Part shown: positions 23,582 to 32,979 of the stretch, piece by piece
Position numbering within the stretch: the stretch's first letter is position 1
Layout: the number at the start of each line of letters is the position of its first letter
NCBI RefSeq assembly: GCF_022601675.1
Contig: NZ_JAKVIL010000007.1
Location: forward strand, 124,001 to 188,000
DNA from: Ancylobacter gelatini
Lineage (GTDB): Bacteria; Pseudomonadota; Alphaproteobacteria; Rhizobiales; Xanthobacteraceae
Length of the DNA: 64,000 nucleotides
Direction: 5' to 3'
Position numbers and translations under genes: made by a program
Notes under the pieces: model-generated
Databases searched by the model: none
What the model saw: the letters and a program-made list of their open reading frames with translations, nothing else
Told to the model about the DNA's origin: nothing

Positions 23582-25099
23582 TTACTCCGCCGAGGACAGC
23601 GCGCCTTCGCCATCCGGCTCCTGCGGAGGCCGGCGGCGCAGGCCGTTCAGCACGAACCAGACTACCAGCGCCAGCGCGAGGGCGAGCAGGCAACCGCTGA
23701 TCGGCGAGAGGATGAAGATGCTGAAGTCCCCGCCGCCGAGCAGGAGCGCGCGGCGGAAGTTCTCCTCCATCATCGGGCCGAGAATGAAGGCGATCAGCAG
23801 CGGCGCGGGCGGAAAGCCGAGCAGGCGCATGCCGTAGCCGAACAGGCCGAACGCCAGGATGAGCCAGATATCGAACACGGACAGGTTCATGCTGTAGGCG
23901 CCGATCGCCATGAACATGACGATCATCGGGTAGAGGAAGCGGTAGGGGATTTGCAGCAGGCGCACCCAGACCCCGATCATCGGAATGTTGAGCACCAGCA
24001 GCATCACGTTGCCGATCCAGAAGCTGGCCACCAGCCCCCAGAAGATATCCGGGTGCTTGACGATGAAATTGGGGCCGGGCGCGATGCCGTGGATCATCAG
24101 GGCCCCCATCATCACCGCCATGGTGGCGCTGCCGGGAACGCCGAGCGCCAGCGTCGGGATGAAGGCGGTCTGCACCGCGGCATTGTTGGCGGCCTCGGGC
24201 GAGGCGATGCCCTCGACGGCGCCTTTGCCGAAGCGGCTCGGATCGCGCGCCACGCGCTTTTCCAGCGCATAGGACACGAAGGAGGCCAGCGCCGGCCCGA
24301 CGCCGGGCAGCGGTCCAGCGAGGCAGCCGATCATGGTGCCGCGCAGGGTGGGAAACACCGAGCGGCGGACCTCGTTGCGGTTCGGGATCATCGACGACAG
24401 GCGAATCTTGCCGGCGATCATCTGGCCCTTGGGAGTGAGCACGGAATCGATGATCTCGGTCACGCCGAACACGCCCATGGCGAGGGTCACGATGCTCACG
24501 CCGTCGAACAGGTCGCTCAGATTCAGCGTGTAGCGCATGACGCCGGAATTGATGTCGGTGCCGACGAAGCCGAGCAGCAGGCCCATCACCACCATGCCGA
24601 TGCCTTTCAGCGGCGAGTCGGACGAGATGGACGCGGCGGCGAGCAGGCCCAGCACCATGACCGAAACATATTCCGCCGGCCCGAAGGCCAGCCCGACGGC
24701 GAGCACCAGCGGCGTCAGCAGCGTCAGGATGATGATGCCGATCGAGCCGCCGACGAAGGAGGCAATGGTGGTGACGAACAGCGCGACCCCGGCCTTGCCC
24801 TGCCGCGCCAGCGGATAGCCATCGAGGCACGTCACCGCGCTCGCGGTTCCCCCGGGCAGGTTGATGAGGATTGAGGTGATCGAGCCGCCATATTCGGCGC
24901 CGTAATAGACGCCGGCCAGCATGATCAGCGCCGTGGTTGGATCGAGATAGAAGGTGACCGGCAGCAGCATCGAGATCGACGCCAGCGGACCGATGCCCGG
25001 CAGCACGCCGACAAAGGTGCCCAGCGTCACGCCGAGCAGGCAGTAGCTGAGATTTTCCAGCGTCGCGGCGTGGATGAACCCTTGCAGGATCAGATCCAT
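23582..25099 (-). CDS. tctA: Tripartite tricarboxylate transporter large permease TctA (second set)
   Basis: A 505-residue inner-membrane carrier. TctA signatures are seen as GVLPGIGPLASISMLLPVTF near 35, the internal GSITSILINLPGGTASAVTC, and GPLPGVGPALASFVSYALEK near 260, followed by ASPEAANNAAVQTAFIPTLA and GVPGSATMAVMMGALMIHGI. It is distinct in detail from the copy at 7051-8559, so not a recent duplication. It overlaps tctB by 10 bases and is followed 4 bases later by the FAH-family gene. Confidence 0.93.
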   Translation of the reverse strand: MDLILQGFIHAATLENLSYCLLGVTLGTFVGVLPGIGPLASISMLLPVTFYLDPTTALIMLAGVYYGAEYGGSITSILINLPGGTASAVTCLDGYPLARQGKAGVALFVTTIASFVGGSIGIIILTLLTPLVLAVGLAFGPAEYVSVMVLGLLAAASISSDSPLKGIGMVVMGLLLGFVGTDINSGVMRYTLNLSDLFDGVSIVTLAMGVFGVTEIIDSVLTPKGQMIAGKIRLSSMIPNRNEVRRSVFPTLRGTMIGCLAGPLPGVGPALASFVSYALEKRVARDPSRFGKGAVEGIASPEAANNAAVQTAFIPTLALGVPGSATMAVMMGALMIHGIAPGPNFIVKHPDIFWGLVASFWIGNVMLLVLNIPMIGVWVRLLQIPYRFLYPMIVMFMAIGAYSMNLSVFDIWLILAFGLFGYGMRLLGFPPAPLLIAFILGPMMEENFRRALLLGGGDFSIFILSPISGCLLALALALVVWFVLNGLRRRPPQEPDGEGALSSAE

Positions 25100-25542
25100 G
25101 ACAGCACTCCCGCGAAGGACGGCACCGGAACCGACAGGCCGACGATGAAGATGAGCCAGGCCAGCACCGTACCCGCCACCGCGAGGCCGAGCACGGCGCC
25201 CAGCCGGTTCTCGGGATTGCCGACCGCGGAAATCGCGATCAGCAGCACGGTCGCCGGCAGCAGGCCGAGCGAGGTGACGGTGAGGCCGAAGGCGATGAGC
25301 CCGGCGCTCACGGTGAGTGCCGGGCGCCAGGCGACGCGGGGCAGGGGGGCCTCGAAGCGCAGGCCGGAAGCGATGAGGGCGATCCCGATTAGGACGCCGA
25401 GGCTGGAAACCACCAGAGGGAAATAGCCCGGCCCCATGCGGCGGGAGGTGCCGATCTCATAGCCGAAGGAAAACCAGAGGAAGAAGGCCGACACGAGGAT
25501 CACGACGGACCCTCCGACCGTATCGCGAACATTCATCCGCAT
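25090..25542 (-). CDS. tctB: Tripartite tricarboxylate transporter small subunit TctB (second set)
   Basis: A 150-residue membrane protein with four hydrophobic segments: residues about 10-25, 40-60, 73-92 and 94-138 (two helices). The N-terminal MGPGYFPLVVSSLGVLIGIA is a recognisable TctB feature (MGPGxFP). The ATG at 25542 has AAGGAG ten bases upstream. It lies between tctC and tctA, overlapping the latter. Confidence 0.87.
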   Translation of the reverse strand: MRMNVRDTVGGSVVILVSAFFLWFSFGYEIGTSRRMGPGYFPLVVSSLGVLIGIALIASGLRFEAPLPRVAWRPALTVSAGLIAFGLTVTSLGLLPATVLLIAISAVGNPENRLGAVLGLAVAGTVLAWLIFIVGLSVPVPSFAGVLSWI

Positions 25543-25653
25543 GAGGAGCAACTCCTTGAGCGACAGGCTGGGCGGGCGCGTGCGGGGCGATCCGCCGTGA
25601 GGACAGAACCGGGTCGGCTCCCGCCGAGGCGAGGCCGGCCCGGTTACCCGCGA

Positions 25654-26634
25654 TCAGTCGATGGTGGCGCCGGACGCCTTGATCACCGGCTGCCAAAGGT
25701 TCTTCTGGTCGACGATGAAGGCTCCGAACTCCTCCGGCGTGGTGATCCAGGCGGTGGCATCGAGCGGATCGAGCAGGTTGGCGGTCGCCTTGCTCTCCAG
25801 CACGGCGTTGATCTCGCGGTTCAGCTTGTCGATGATCGGCTTGGGCGTGCCCGCCGGCGCCGAGATGCCGAACCAGACGCTCATCGTCATGTCGAGGCCG
25901 GCTTCCTTGAAGGTCGGCACGTTCGGCAGCAGCTTGCTGCGTTCGGCGCCGGTGACGGCGATCGGCTTGAAGTCGCCGCTTTCGATGGCCGAGATCAGGT
26001 TCGGGATATTGCCGAACTGCATGCTGACGCGGCCGGCAAGCACATCGGTCTGCGCGGCGCCGGCGCTCTTATAGGGAATATGGACCGCCTCGATTCCTGC
26101 TTTTTGCTTGAGAAGCTCGCCGGAGATGTGCGGGCTGGTGCCGTTGCCCGACGAGGCGAAGGTCAGCTTGCCGGGGTTCTGCTTGGCATAGGCGATCAGC
26201 TCGGCGAGGTTGTTGACCGGCAGGTTCTTGTTGACGACCAGAACATTGTTGACCTGGGCGGTGCCGGCGACCGGGGCGAGGTCCTTGAGTACGTCGAAGT
26301 TCATCCGGGCGTAAAGCGCCGGATTGATCGCCAGAATGCTCAGATTGACGGCGGTGATCACGTAGCCGTCGGGCGGCGACTTGGCGACATAGTCACCGGC
26401 GATGTTGCCATTGGCGCCCGCCCGGTTTTCCGCCACCACGGGCTGGCCAAGGCGCTCGGACAGCCCGTTCGCGACATGCCGCGCCACGACGTCGTTGAAG
26501 CCGCCCGGCGGGAACGGGATGATCAGCCGGATCGGTTTGGTCGGGTAGCTGTCCTGCGCCTGCGCCATGGTGAGCGGGGTGCAGAACGCGGCGAGGGCCA
26601 GAGTAGCGGCCAGCGCCGCCTTCACCTTGGTCAT
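25654..26634 (-). CDS. tctC: Tripartite tricarboxylate transporter substrate-binding protein (second set)
   Basis: A 326-residue periplasmic receptor of the Bug family. A signal peptide ends at about residue 26 (AQAQ). Family landmarks include YPTKPIRLIIPFPPGGFNDV, ENRAGANGNIAGDYVAKSPP, HISGELLKQKAGIEAVHIPY and the ADVLAGRVSMQFGN region. This is a classic Bug sequence, unlike the more divergent receptor at 5500-6489. It is between the second enolase-family gene and tctB, and is probably co-transcribed. Confidence 0.92.
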   Translation of the reverse strand: MTKVKAALAATLALAAFCTPLTMAQAQDSYPTKPIRLIIPFPPGGFNDVVARHVANGLSERLGQPVVAENRAGANGNIAGDYVAKSPPDGYVITAVNLSILAINPALYARMNFDVLKDLAPVAGTAQVNNVLVVNKNLPVNNLAELIAYAKQNPGKLTFASSGNGTSPHISGELLKQKAGIEAVHIPYKSAGAAQTDVLAGRVSMQFGNIPNLISAIESGDFKPIAVTGAERSKLLPNVPTFKEAGLDMTMSVWFGISAPAGTPKPIIDKLNREINAVLESKATANLLDPLDATAWITTPEEFGAFIVDQKNLWQPVIKASGATID

Positions 26635-26676
26635 GTGTCTTCTCCCTAGGTCTCTTTTTCTTCTGGTAGCGTGAAC

Positions 26677-27825
26677 TCAGATGTAGGCCGGACCCGAAAT
26701 CGCCGGGAACCGGGCGAAGGCGGTCTCGTCGATCTCGATGCCGAAGCCGTTTCCGGGGGGCGGCACGACGAACCCTTCCTGGTCGACTTGGATCGGGGCG
26801 CTGCCGAGAAGATCGCGCAGGTCGTTGGTCTCGGCCGCGTCGGCTTCAAAATAGCCGCCATTATCGATCGAGCAGAGCAGATGGATCGCCGCCGAATGGT
26901 TAAGGGTGGTGATCGAGGAGTGCGGGTTGACCTTGAACTTCCAGGTAGACAGCAGATGCGAGATGCGCAGCACCTCGGTCGGCCCGCCGGACTTGGAGAG
27001 GTCGGGCTGCATGACGGTGACGGAGCCGTCCTCGATCAGGCGATTGAATTCAAAGCGGCCATAATGGTTCTCGCCGGCGGCGAGGGGCGTGCGCACGATG
27101 GCCTTGGCCTCGCGATAGCTGCGGTAATCCTGCGCCGGGAACGGCTCCTCGAACCAGGTGACGCGGTTTTCGGCCAGCACCGGGGCGGCGTAGCGCACGT
27201 CGTCCAGCGAATAGCTCGAATTCGCGTCGACCATGATCGCGATGTCCGGGTATTTCTCGCGCACCGCGCACAGGCGCTTGAGGTCCATGTGGCGCGCATC
27301 GCCGAAGCGCAGCTTCACGGCCCGGTAGCCCTTCTCATAGAGCGCGGTGATCTCCTCCATATATTCCGGCAGTTCCTTGAAGCCGAGGCTGACGCCGCCG
27401 GCATAGGCTGGAACCTTCTTGGCCGTGCCGCCCATCAGCGCGTAGACCGGCACGCCCAGATATTTGGCGCGCGCATCCCAGAGCGCCATGTCGATGCCGC
27501 TGAGCGCGATATAGGAGCCGGCCCCGAGCCCATGCGTCGCGATCTGGCCGCGATAGCAGGCGTCCCAGACCGCGACCGTGGATGCCGCGCTGTGGCCCTC
27601 GGCGAGGAAGCTCATCGTGGTGTTGACGAGCGTGGCGACCGTGGTGGGCGAACGGCCGTGATGGGCCTCGCCATAACCGACGACGCCGCATTCCGTGGTG
27701 ACCTTGACGATCACGCAGTCCCGCTTGATCGGGCGCCCGATGCCGCGGCGGATCACATGCTTTTCGGGAAGCCTATAGGAAAGCGGAATCGCTTCGATCG
27801 TGTGGATCTTGAGATCCTTGAACAT
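26677..27825 (-). CDS. Enolase-superfamily enzyme (mandelate racemase/muconate lactonizing group), second paralog
   Basis: A 382-residue protein with the same catalytic set as the enzyme at 20591-21730: Lys171 in AVKLRFG with Arg173 replacing the second Lys, metal ligands Asp200, Glu226 (FEEPF) and Glu252 (AGEN), then Asp275 (QPDLSK) and His302 (NPHS). Both also share GEAHHGR near residue 50 and VIKAYAGG/VPAYAGG-like strands, so they are paralogs. The ATG at 27825 matches the usual start; an upstream ATG at 27900 would add 25 unusual residues. It opens module B downstream of the LysR gene. Confidence 0.85.
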   Translation of the reverse strand: MFKDLKIHTIEAIPLSYRLPEKHVIRRGIGRPIKRDCVIVKVTTECGVVGYGEAHHGRSPTTVATLVNTTMSFLAEGHSAASTVAVWDACYRGQIATHGLGAGSYIALSGIDMALWDARAKYLGVPVYALMGGTAKKVPAYAGGVSLGFKELPEYMEEITALYEKGYRAVKLRFGDARHMDLKRLCAVREKYPDIAIMVDANSSYSLDDVRYAAPVLAENRVTWFEEPFPAQDYRSYREAKAIVRTPLAAGENHYGRFEFNRLIEDGSVTVMQPDLSKSGGPTEVLRISHLLSTWKFKVNPHSSITTLNHSAAIHLLCSIDNGGYFEADAAETNDLRDLLGSAPIQVDQEGFVVPPPGNGFGIEIDETAFARFPAISGPAYI

Positions 27826-28055
27826 GTCCCGGTCCTGTTCCACCGGCGCGATCTGGGCTGACGAACGAGTCACAAGTCTTCTCCATGCGTGGAACGGCAT
27901 GGTGCCGTCACGCTCTTCTGGTGCTGCGAATGAACTGGCGTTGACGGTTGGCTATCCGGCCGGCCGCACTGCGCGGTGTGCGAGAGGCCTCATGGCGTGA
28001 GCCATGCCCTTATCGCGGCTGACCGTTTCTCCCCGACATCCTTGTTGTTGAGGGA

Positions 28056-28121
28056 AATGATAGTGACAAAGATCATTCCTACAAATGAATAGTCGGGGGG
28101 CGTCCATAACTACAGTTATGG
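28056..28121. promoter_or_regulatory. Inverted repeats in the control region of module B
   Basis: The 290-base gap 27826-28115 between the LysR stop and the enolase-family start carries two symmetrical elements. CCATAAC-TACA-GTTATGG at 28104-28121 is perfect and overlaps the LysR stop codon. AATGAT-N10-ATCATT lies at 28056-28077. Either could be a LysR-type binding site for the adjacent regulator. No confident -35/-10 pair was found, and the remainder of the gap shows nothing I can assign. Confidence 0.4.
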
Positions 28122-29018
28122 GCCGACCGGATTTCCGCCCGAGCGCTCCAACTCCTTGCGCATGTGGTCGATGAAGGAGGTTCCAAGCCGCGACAGGCGC
28201 TCCGCGCGATAGATGGCGTGAAGCCGGATCGACACCCTCGGCGCGAAGCGCAGCCGTTTCACTCCCGGATAATCCTGCAGGCGCAGGAAGGCGCCCGGCA
28301 GCAGCGCGATACCCACCCCCGCCTCCACCAGCGACATGGCGATCGAGGGATGGTTGCATTCCACGCCGATATGGAAGGTCGAGCCCGACTGCTCGAACGC
28401 GGTCGCCACGCGCGCGGCCCAAGGCGAGGTCAGGTTGAAGGAGATCAGCCGCTCACCGGCGATGTCGCGCGGGGTGATTTCCGGGCGGTTCGCCAACGGC
28501 GAGGTTGCGGGGACCGCACAAATCACCTCGACCTCCACGAGGTCCAGCGCATGCAGGGAGGCGTCAGGTATCGGTCCGTAGAGCACGCCGAGATCGACCT
28601 GGTTGCGCGCGACCCGCGCCACCACTTCATGGGAGGTCAATATCTTGAGTGAAAAGTTCACCTGCGGGCGCTCGGCCAGAAAATCGGAGATCGGGTCCGG
28701 CAGGAAGGTGGTGGCGAGGCTGGGCAGCACCCCGACCTGCAGCCGCCCGGTATGGCCGCGCTGGAGGTCCTGAACCGCGCGCTGCATCTGTTCCACGGTG
28801 TCGAAGATGCTCTCCGACAGCGCGAACAGGTCCTCGGCCTCGCGTGTCGGAAACAGCTTGCCGCCGCGCCGCTTGAACAGCGCCATGCCGATGAGGTCCT
28901 CGGTGTGCTGCAATATCTTGCTCACCGCCGGCTGCGAGAGTCCCAGAAACTTCGCCGCCCCGGTGACCGTCCCGGTACGCATTACCGCCCAGAACACCTC
29001 CATCTGGCGAACATTCAT
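28116..29018 (-). CDS. LysR-family transcriptional regulator
   Basis: A 300-residue regulator. The winged helix-turn-helix fills residues 1-65: MNVRQMEVFWAVMRTGTVTG, AAKFLGLSQPAVSKILQHTE, FKRRGGKLFPTREAEDLF. The periplasmic-binding-like effector domain follows, with LQVGVLPSLATTFLPDPISD and MSLVEAGVGIALLPGAFLRL typical of the family. The ATG at 29018 is chosen because it begins the DNA-binding domain; longer in-frame forms exist. It lies upstream of, and in the same direction as, module B, and probably activates that operon. Confidence 0.87.
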   Translation of the reverse strand: MNVRQMEVFWAVMRTGTVTGAAKFLGLSQPAVSKILQHTEDLIGMALFKRRGGKLFPTREAEDLFALSESIFDTVEQMQRAVQDLQRGHTGRLQVGVLPSLATTFLPDPISDFLAERPQVNFSLKILTSHEVVARVARNQVDLGVLYGPIPDASLHALDLVEVEVICAVPATSPLANRPEITPRDIAGERLISFNLTSPWAARVATAFEQSGSTFHIGVECNHPSIAMSLVEAGVGIALLPGAFLRLQDYPGVKRLRFAPRVSIRLHAIYRAERLSRLGTSFIDHMRKELERSGGNPVGP

Positions 29019-29214
29019 CACGCTCACGGGCGAACCATCCGTTTTCTGGACATTGCGGGGCATGAGGATAGGGCGACACGGCCGGCATGGCCAATACGCC
29101 CTGCCATATCCGGGGGTTATACTGGGCCCTGCATTTGGAATTGGACACCCGCGGGCCGGACGTGTTTGTGCACGGAACCACTTTAGACCTGTCCGCCACT
29201 GATGGTTCAAGTCC

Positions 29215-30672
29215 TTGCACGCCCCAACACCCGGCCGGAGTCAGTTCCTCACCGTCTTTCCGGCCATCATGCTCCCGATGTTCCTCGGCATCGTCGACCA
29301 GACGATCGTCGCCACGGCGTTGCCGAGCATCGGCCAGGACCTCGGAAGCGTTGAACGGCTTTCCTGGATCATGGTGGCCTATCTGGTGGCCATCACGATC
29401 TCGGCACCCGTGTTCGGTCTTCTGGGCGATTCGTTCGGGCGCAAGCGGCTGCTTCTGGTGGCGCTCGGCTCCGTGTCCTTCTTCTCCGTCCTGTGCGCCT
29501 TCGCCACCAGCGTGGAGATGCTGGCGCTCGGGCGCTTCGCGCAGGGGCTGGGCGGCGGCGGGCTGATGACGCTCTCGCACGCCCTGATCGGCGAATCCGT
29601 GCCGCCCCGCCAGCGCGGCCACTTCCAGAGCTACACGGCCTCGGTGGCGGTGACCGCGAGCACCATCGGCCCCGTGCTCGGCGGCGTGCTGGCCGAGGGC
29701 TTCGGATGGCAGGCGGTGTTCCTGGTCAACCTGCCGGTGGCGGCGGCGGCGGCTTTTCTGGTCGGTCGCCTGCCGGCGCATCGCGCGCCCGCCGAGAATT
29801 TCCGTTTCGACTATGCCGGGGTGATCCTGTTCGCGCTCACCGTCACCAGCGCGCTGATCGCGATGGAACAGCTACAGGATCTCGCCTCGCTGTCGATCCC
29901 GCGTTTCATGACGCTGATCGGCGTGTCGCTGGTGCTCCTGCCGCTGCTGATCTGGCGGGAGCAGCGGGCGAGCCAGCCGCTGCTGCCCCTCACCCTGCTC
30001 GGTACCCCGGCGATCTGGCGCAGCGATGCGCTGGCCTTCCTGCATGGGGCCTGCATGGTGTCCCTGATCACGTTCATCCCGATCTATCTGTGCGTCGTGC
30101 ACGGCACCTCGGCGGCGAAAGCGGGACTGGTGATGCTGCCCATGACCGCGTGCATCGGCCTGGGCTCGATTCTTACCGGGCGACTGGTGAGCGAGACCGG
30201 GCGCACCGCTATCTTTCCCTCGATCGGGCTGACGCTGGCGGCGCTGAGCATGCTGACCTTCGCCTGGCTGTCGCCGAGCCTGTCCACCCTGGCCGCCTCT
30301 ATCATGCTCGGCGTCACCTCCTTCTTCATGGGCAGCGTGATGGCGGTGGTTCAGATCACCGTGCAATGGGCGGCGGGTACGCATCATCTGGGGCGGGCGG
30401 CGGCGTCGGTGCAGCTGTCGCGCTCGCTCGGCGCCGCCTTCGGCACCGCATTGATCGGCACCGTGATCTTCATGATAATCAATCTCGCCGGCAGCGATGC
30501 CGCCAGCATGCTGAGCGATCTGCTGGGGCGCGAGGAAGCGGCGCTGGCGGCGGTCACGCCGGCGATCCGGGCGGACATCGCCCAGGCGTTCCGCGCCGGT
30601 TTCCTGCTGATCGGCGCCCTGGCGGCGCTGGCGGCGGCGCTGGCCTGCACGTTGCCGCTGCGGCGGGTCTGA
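29215..30672 (+). CDS. MFS drug efflux transporter, DHA2 family (EmrB/QacA type)
   Basis: A 485-residue inner-membrane exporter with 14 predicted helices. Motif D1-like MFLGIVDQTIVATALPSIGQ is in helix 1, and the A motif GLLGDSFGRKRLLLVALGS lies between helices 2 and 3. Motif C of antiporters is seen as GPVLGGVLAEGFGWQAVFLV in helix 5. The only start covering helix 1 fully is a TTG at 29215 without a clear ribosome site; ATG at 29269 would clip the first helix. It is divergent from the LysR gene; substrates are unknown. Confidence 0.85.
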   Translation: MHAPTPGRSQFLTVFPAIMLPMFLGIVDQTIVATALPSIGQDLGSVERLSWIMVAYLVAITISAPVFGLLGDSFGRKRLLLVALGSVSFFSVLCAFATSVEMLALGRFAQGLGGGGLMTLSHALIGESVPPRQRGHFQSYTASVAVTASTIGPVLGGVLAEGFGWQAVFLVNLPVAAAAAFLVGRLPAHRAPAENFRFDYAGVILFALTVTSALIAMEQLQDLASLSIPRFMTLIGVSLVLLPLLIWREQRASQPLLPLTLLGTPAIWRSDALAFLHGACMVSLITFIPIYLCVVHGTSAAKAGLVMLPMTACIGLGSILTGRLVSETGRTAIFPSIGLTLAALSMLTFAWLSPSLSTLAASIMLGVTSFFMGSVMAVVQITVQWAAGTHHLGRAAASVQLSRSLGAAFGTALIGTVIFMIINLAGSDAASMLSDLLGREEAALAAVTPAIRADIAQAFRAGFLLIGALAALAAALACTLPLRRV

Positions 30673-30821
30673 CGCCGTCGGGCGACGCGAGAAACGCCAC
30701 CGGGGCGCGCACCTCTTCCCATGGCTCGAAACAAAGCATGGCATTCGGCTGCTTCCGGCGATCCCTTAAGGTCGGCCCCGGATCGCCTTTTCATGACCTC
30801 GTGCTGTCGCCGGAGCCCGCC

Positions 30822-31515
30822 ATGTCCCGTTTGAAGGATGTCGTCATCGAGGCCCATGGAGGGCTGCCGCTGTGGGAGCAGTTCGAGCAGGTGCCGGCGG
30901 TGCTGGTTCAGGGGGGCGCATTGTGGGGCCTGAAGGGGCATCCGCAGACGCCGGAGCACACAACCGTCACCGTCGGCCTGAAGCAGCTGTGGGCGTCCCA
31001 CGCCCCCTGTCGGGCCAGCCGGCCGCGTTGCGCTGGAAGGCGATGACGGTACGGTCCTTGATGAGCTTGCCGAGCCGAGGCGGAGCTTTGACGGCCATGC
31101 GCTCCAGACCCCGTGGACCGAGCTGCAACTTGCCTATTTCGCCGGTTGCGCGATGTGGACCTCTCACCATGCCGTTCCTGCTCGCCTGGCCGGGCATGGA
31201 ATCCGAGGACTGGAGCCCTGGCCGACCGACACCGGCGACTGGCGTCGCCTCGCGGTCCGCTTCCCGGCGAGCATCGCCGCGCACAGCACCTTCCAAACGC
31301 TCTACTTCGACGGCGACGGCCTGCTGAGGCATCACGACTACAATGTGGAGATCGCCGGAAGCACGCCCGGCGCGCATTTCGTCAGTGATTATGTCGAGGT
31401 CTCGGGCATCCGCTTTCCGACCCGGCGGCGCATCTTCGCCCGGCAGCCGGATGGCAGTTTCAGCCCCGAGCCGCTGGTCGTGTTGATCGACCTTTCCAAC
31501 CTTCGGCTTGGCTAG
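30822..31515 (+). pseudogene. Frameshifted gene for a conserved protein of unknown function
   Basis: Protein-like segments follow each other in different frames: MSRLKDVVIEAHGGLPLWEQ from 30822, then GRVALEGDDGTVLDELAEP and ELQLAYFAGCAMWT near 31030-31150, MPFLLAWPGMESE near 31170, and LEPWPTDTGDWRRLAVRFPA through IDLSNLRLG ending at 31515. At least three frame changes are needed. Rejoined, it would be a soluble protein of about 230 residues, possibly lipocalin- or beta-barrel-like by its alternating strands; I do not recognise a named family. It begins the decay zone that continues to about 32.9 kb. Confidence 0.6.
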
Positions 31516-31524
31516 CGCGTCGCG

Positions 31525-32460
31525 CTATCGGGTCGCGAGGGGGGCGGCGTCGCTTCGGACCGATCGGGGTATCTCGCCAATGCATGCGGCTGAAGGCGAG
31601 CCGCATCCGCTCCCTGTTCTCGACCCCCACCTCGCGCGCGATTTCCTCGATCGGCAGGCGAGACTGCTCCAGCATCGATTTCGCCGCTTCCGCACGCCGC
31701 ATCTCGACGGCCTTGGCGGGCGTGGTGCCCGTCTCGTCCCTGAACAACCGGGCGAACTGGCGAGGACTGAGGCTCGCCGCATCGGCAGTTCCTCGAAGCC
31801 TGGTCCTCAGATTTGCGCGGGCGTGATTCATGGCCCGCTGCACCCTGTCCTCGCGCGCGTTGGAGTCGAGAAGAGCGGAATGCTGGGATTGTCCGCCCGA
31901 CCGGCGATGATACATCACCATGCTTTTCGCGACCGTGCGCGCCAGTTCATTGCCGTGATCACGCTCGATCATGCCGATGACGAGGTCGATTCCCGCTGTC
32001 ATCCCGGCCGAGGTCCAGATCGTGCCGTCCTCGATGAATATCTTGTCCATATCGACACGGCAGCTCGGGAAACGCTCCTGCAGCGCCTTCGCATAACGCC
32101 AGTGCGTGGTTGCCCGCCGGCCGCTCAAAAACCCCGCATCTCCCAGGACGAAGGCGCCGAGGCAAATGGCGGCGACCCGTCGGGCATTTTCGTCGGAGGA
32201 CCGCAGCAGTCTGACCAGACCCGGCGATGCGGTCGGTATCTCCAGTCCGGCGCCGACGATCAATGTATCGTAGACATCGGCATAGAGCCCCTTCGTGAGT
32301 GCCGACATGCCGGATGAGGACATGATCGGTCCTCCCTCCTCCGACAGCACGTCGAGCTGATAGATGGTTTCGCCCATCCTCTTATTGGCCACTTCGAACG
32401 CCGCGAACGCCACGAGCCCGATGACCTGAAAGTCCGGGCAGACACCAGACCGATCTTCAT
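31525..32460 (-). pseudogene. Frameshifted GlxA/FtrA-type AraC regulator (DJ-1/PfpI plus HTH)
   Basis: The body encodes a DJ-1/PfpI-like sensor domain (CPDFQVIGLVAFAAFEVANK, AAICLGAFVLGDAGFLSGRR, IFIEDGTIWTSAGMTAGIDL) and an AraC helix-turn-helix (SLSPRQFARLFRDETGTTPA, REVGVENRERMRLAF). The natural start MKIGLV at 32460 is in another frame from the body, and the natural end IGEIPRSVRSDAAPLATR is again in that other frame. So one indel lies near 32440 and another near 31580. The reading frame between them is intact, and an ATG at 32476 could still yield a chimeric protein of altered ends. Confidence 0.6.
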
Positions 32461-32540
32461 GCTCCCTTCTCTTCATGCCCGCGGCCGAAGATGGTTGCGT
32501 TCCGGGCTTGTCACCACCCGCGTGGCGGGAATGATGACAT

Positions 32541-32979
32541 CTATGTCCTGCAGGCACGAGGCGCGCTGCTAGTCATCCTGCAATCCCGCGCAGCACGGCG
32601 GGATCTCGCATGAAATCCGCCATCGTCAATGATTTCAGCGACATCCTCCTGATTGAAGCTATCGAGATCGGCAACGCGCTCGGAGGGCGCGGAATGACCC
32701 ATCGCATGTGAAGAGCGGTGTGCGGGCACGCCGCATCACCTCGTCCTGAAGCCCTTACGTCCTCGACCGTGCGGATCGAAAACTTCTGGGTCAATTTACA
32801 TTGGAATGATCTGAAATCACGGCATCATGACGTTGTCGGTCTCATGCGCCGGGCTACGCCTCGGGCGGCCAATCTTGAGGACGTCGCTTCAGTATGACGC
32901 TCCCCCGTGGGGCGACTGGCCGTCACTTCCCCGATGAATAGCGTCTTCGGCGCGCCTTACATTCCTTGAAGAGGGCTCT
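32541..32979. other. Non-coding stretch with possible gene debris
   Basis: No intact gene is seen between 32477 and 32979. A leftward start MTQKFSIRTVEDVRA at 32794 and a fragment in another frame, RVADLDSFNQEDVAEIIDDG near 32650, look protein-like and may belong to one broken gene that I cannot name. The last 60 bases before 32980 hold the ribosome site GAAGAGGG for the molybdenum hydroxylase operon; its promoter should lie here too, but I could not pick one. Confidence 0.35.
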
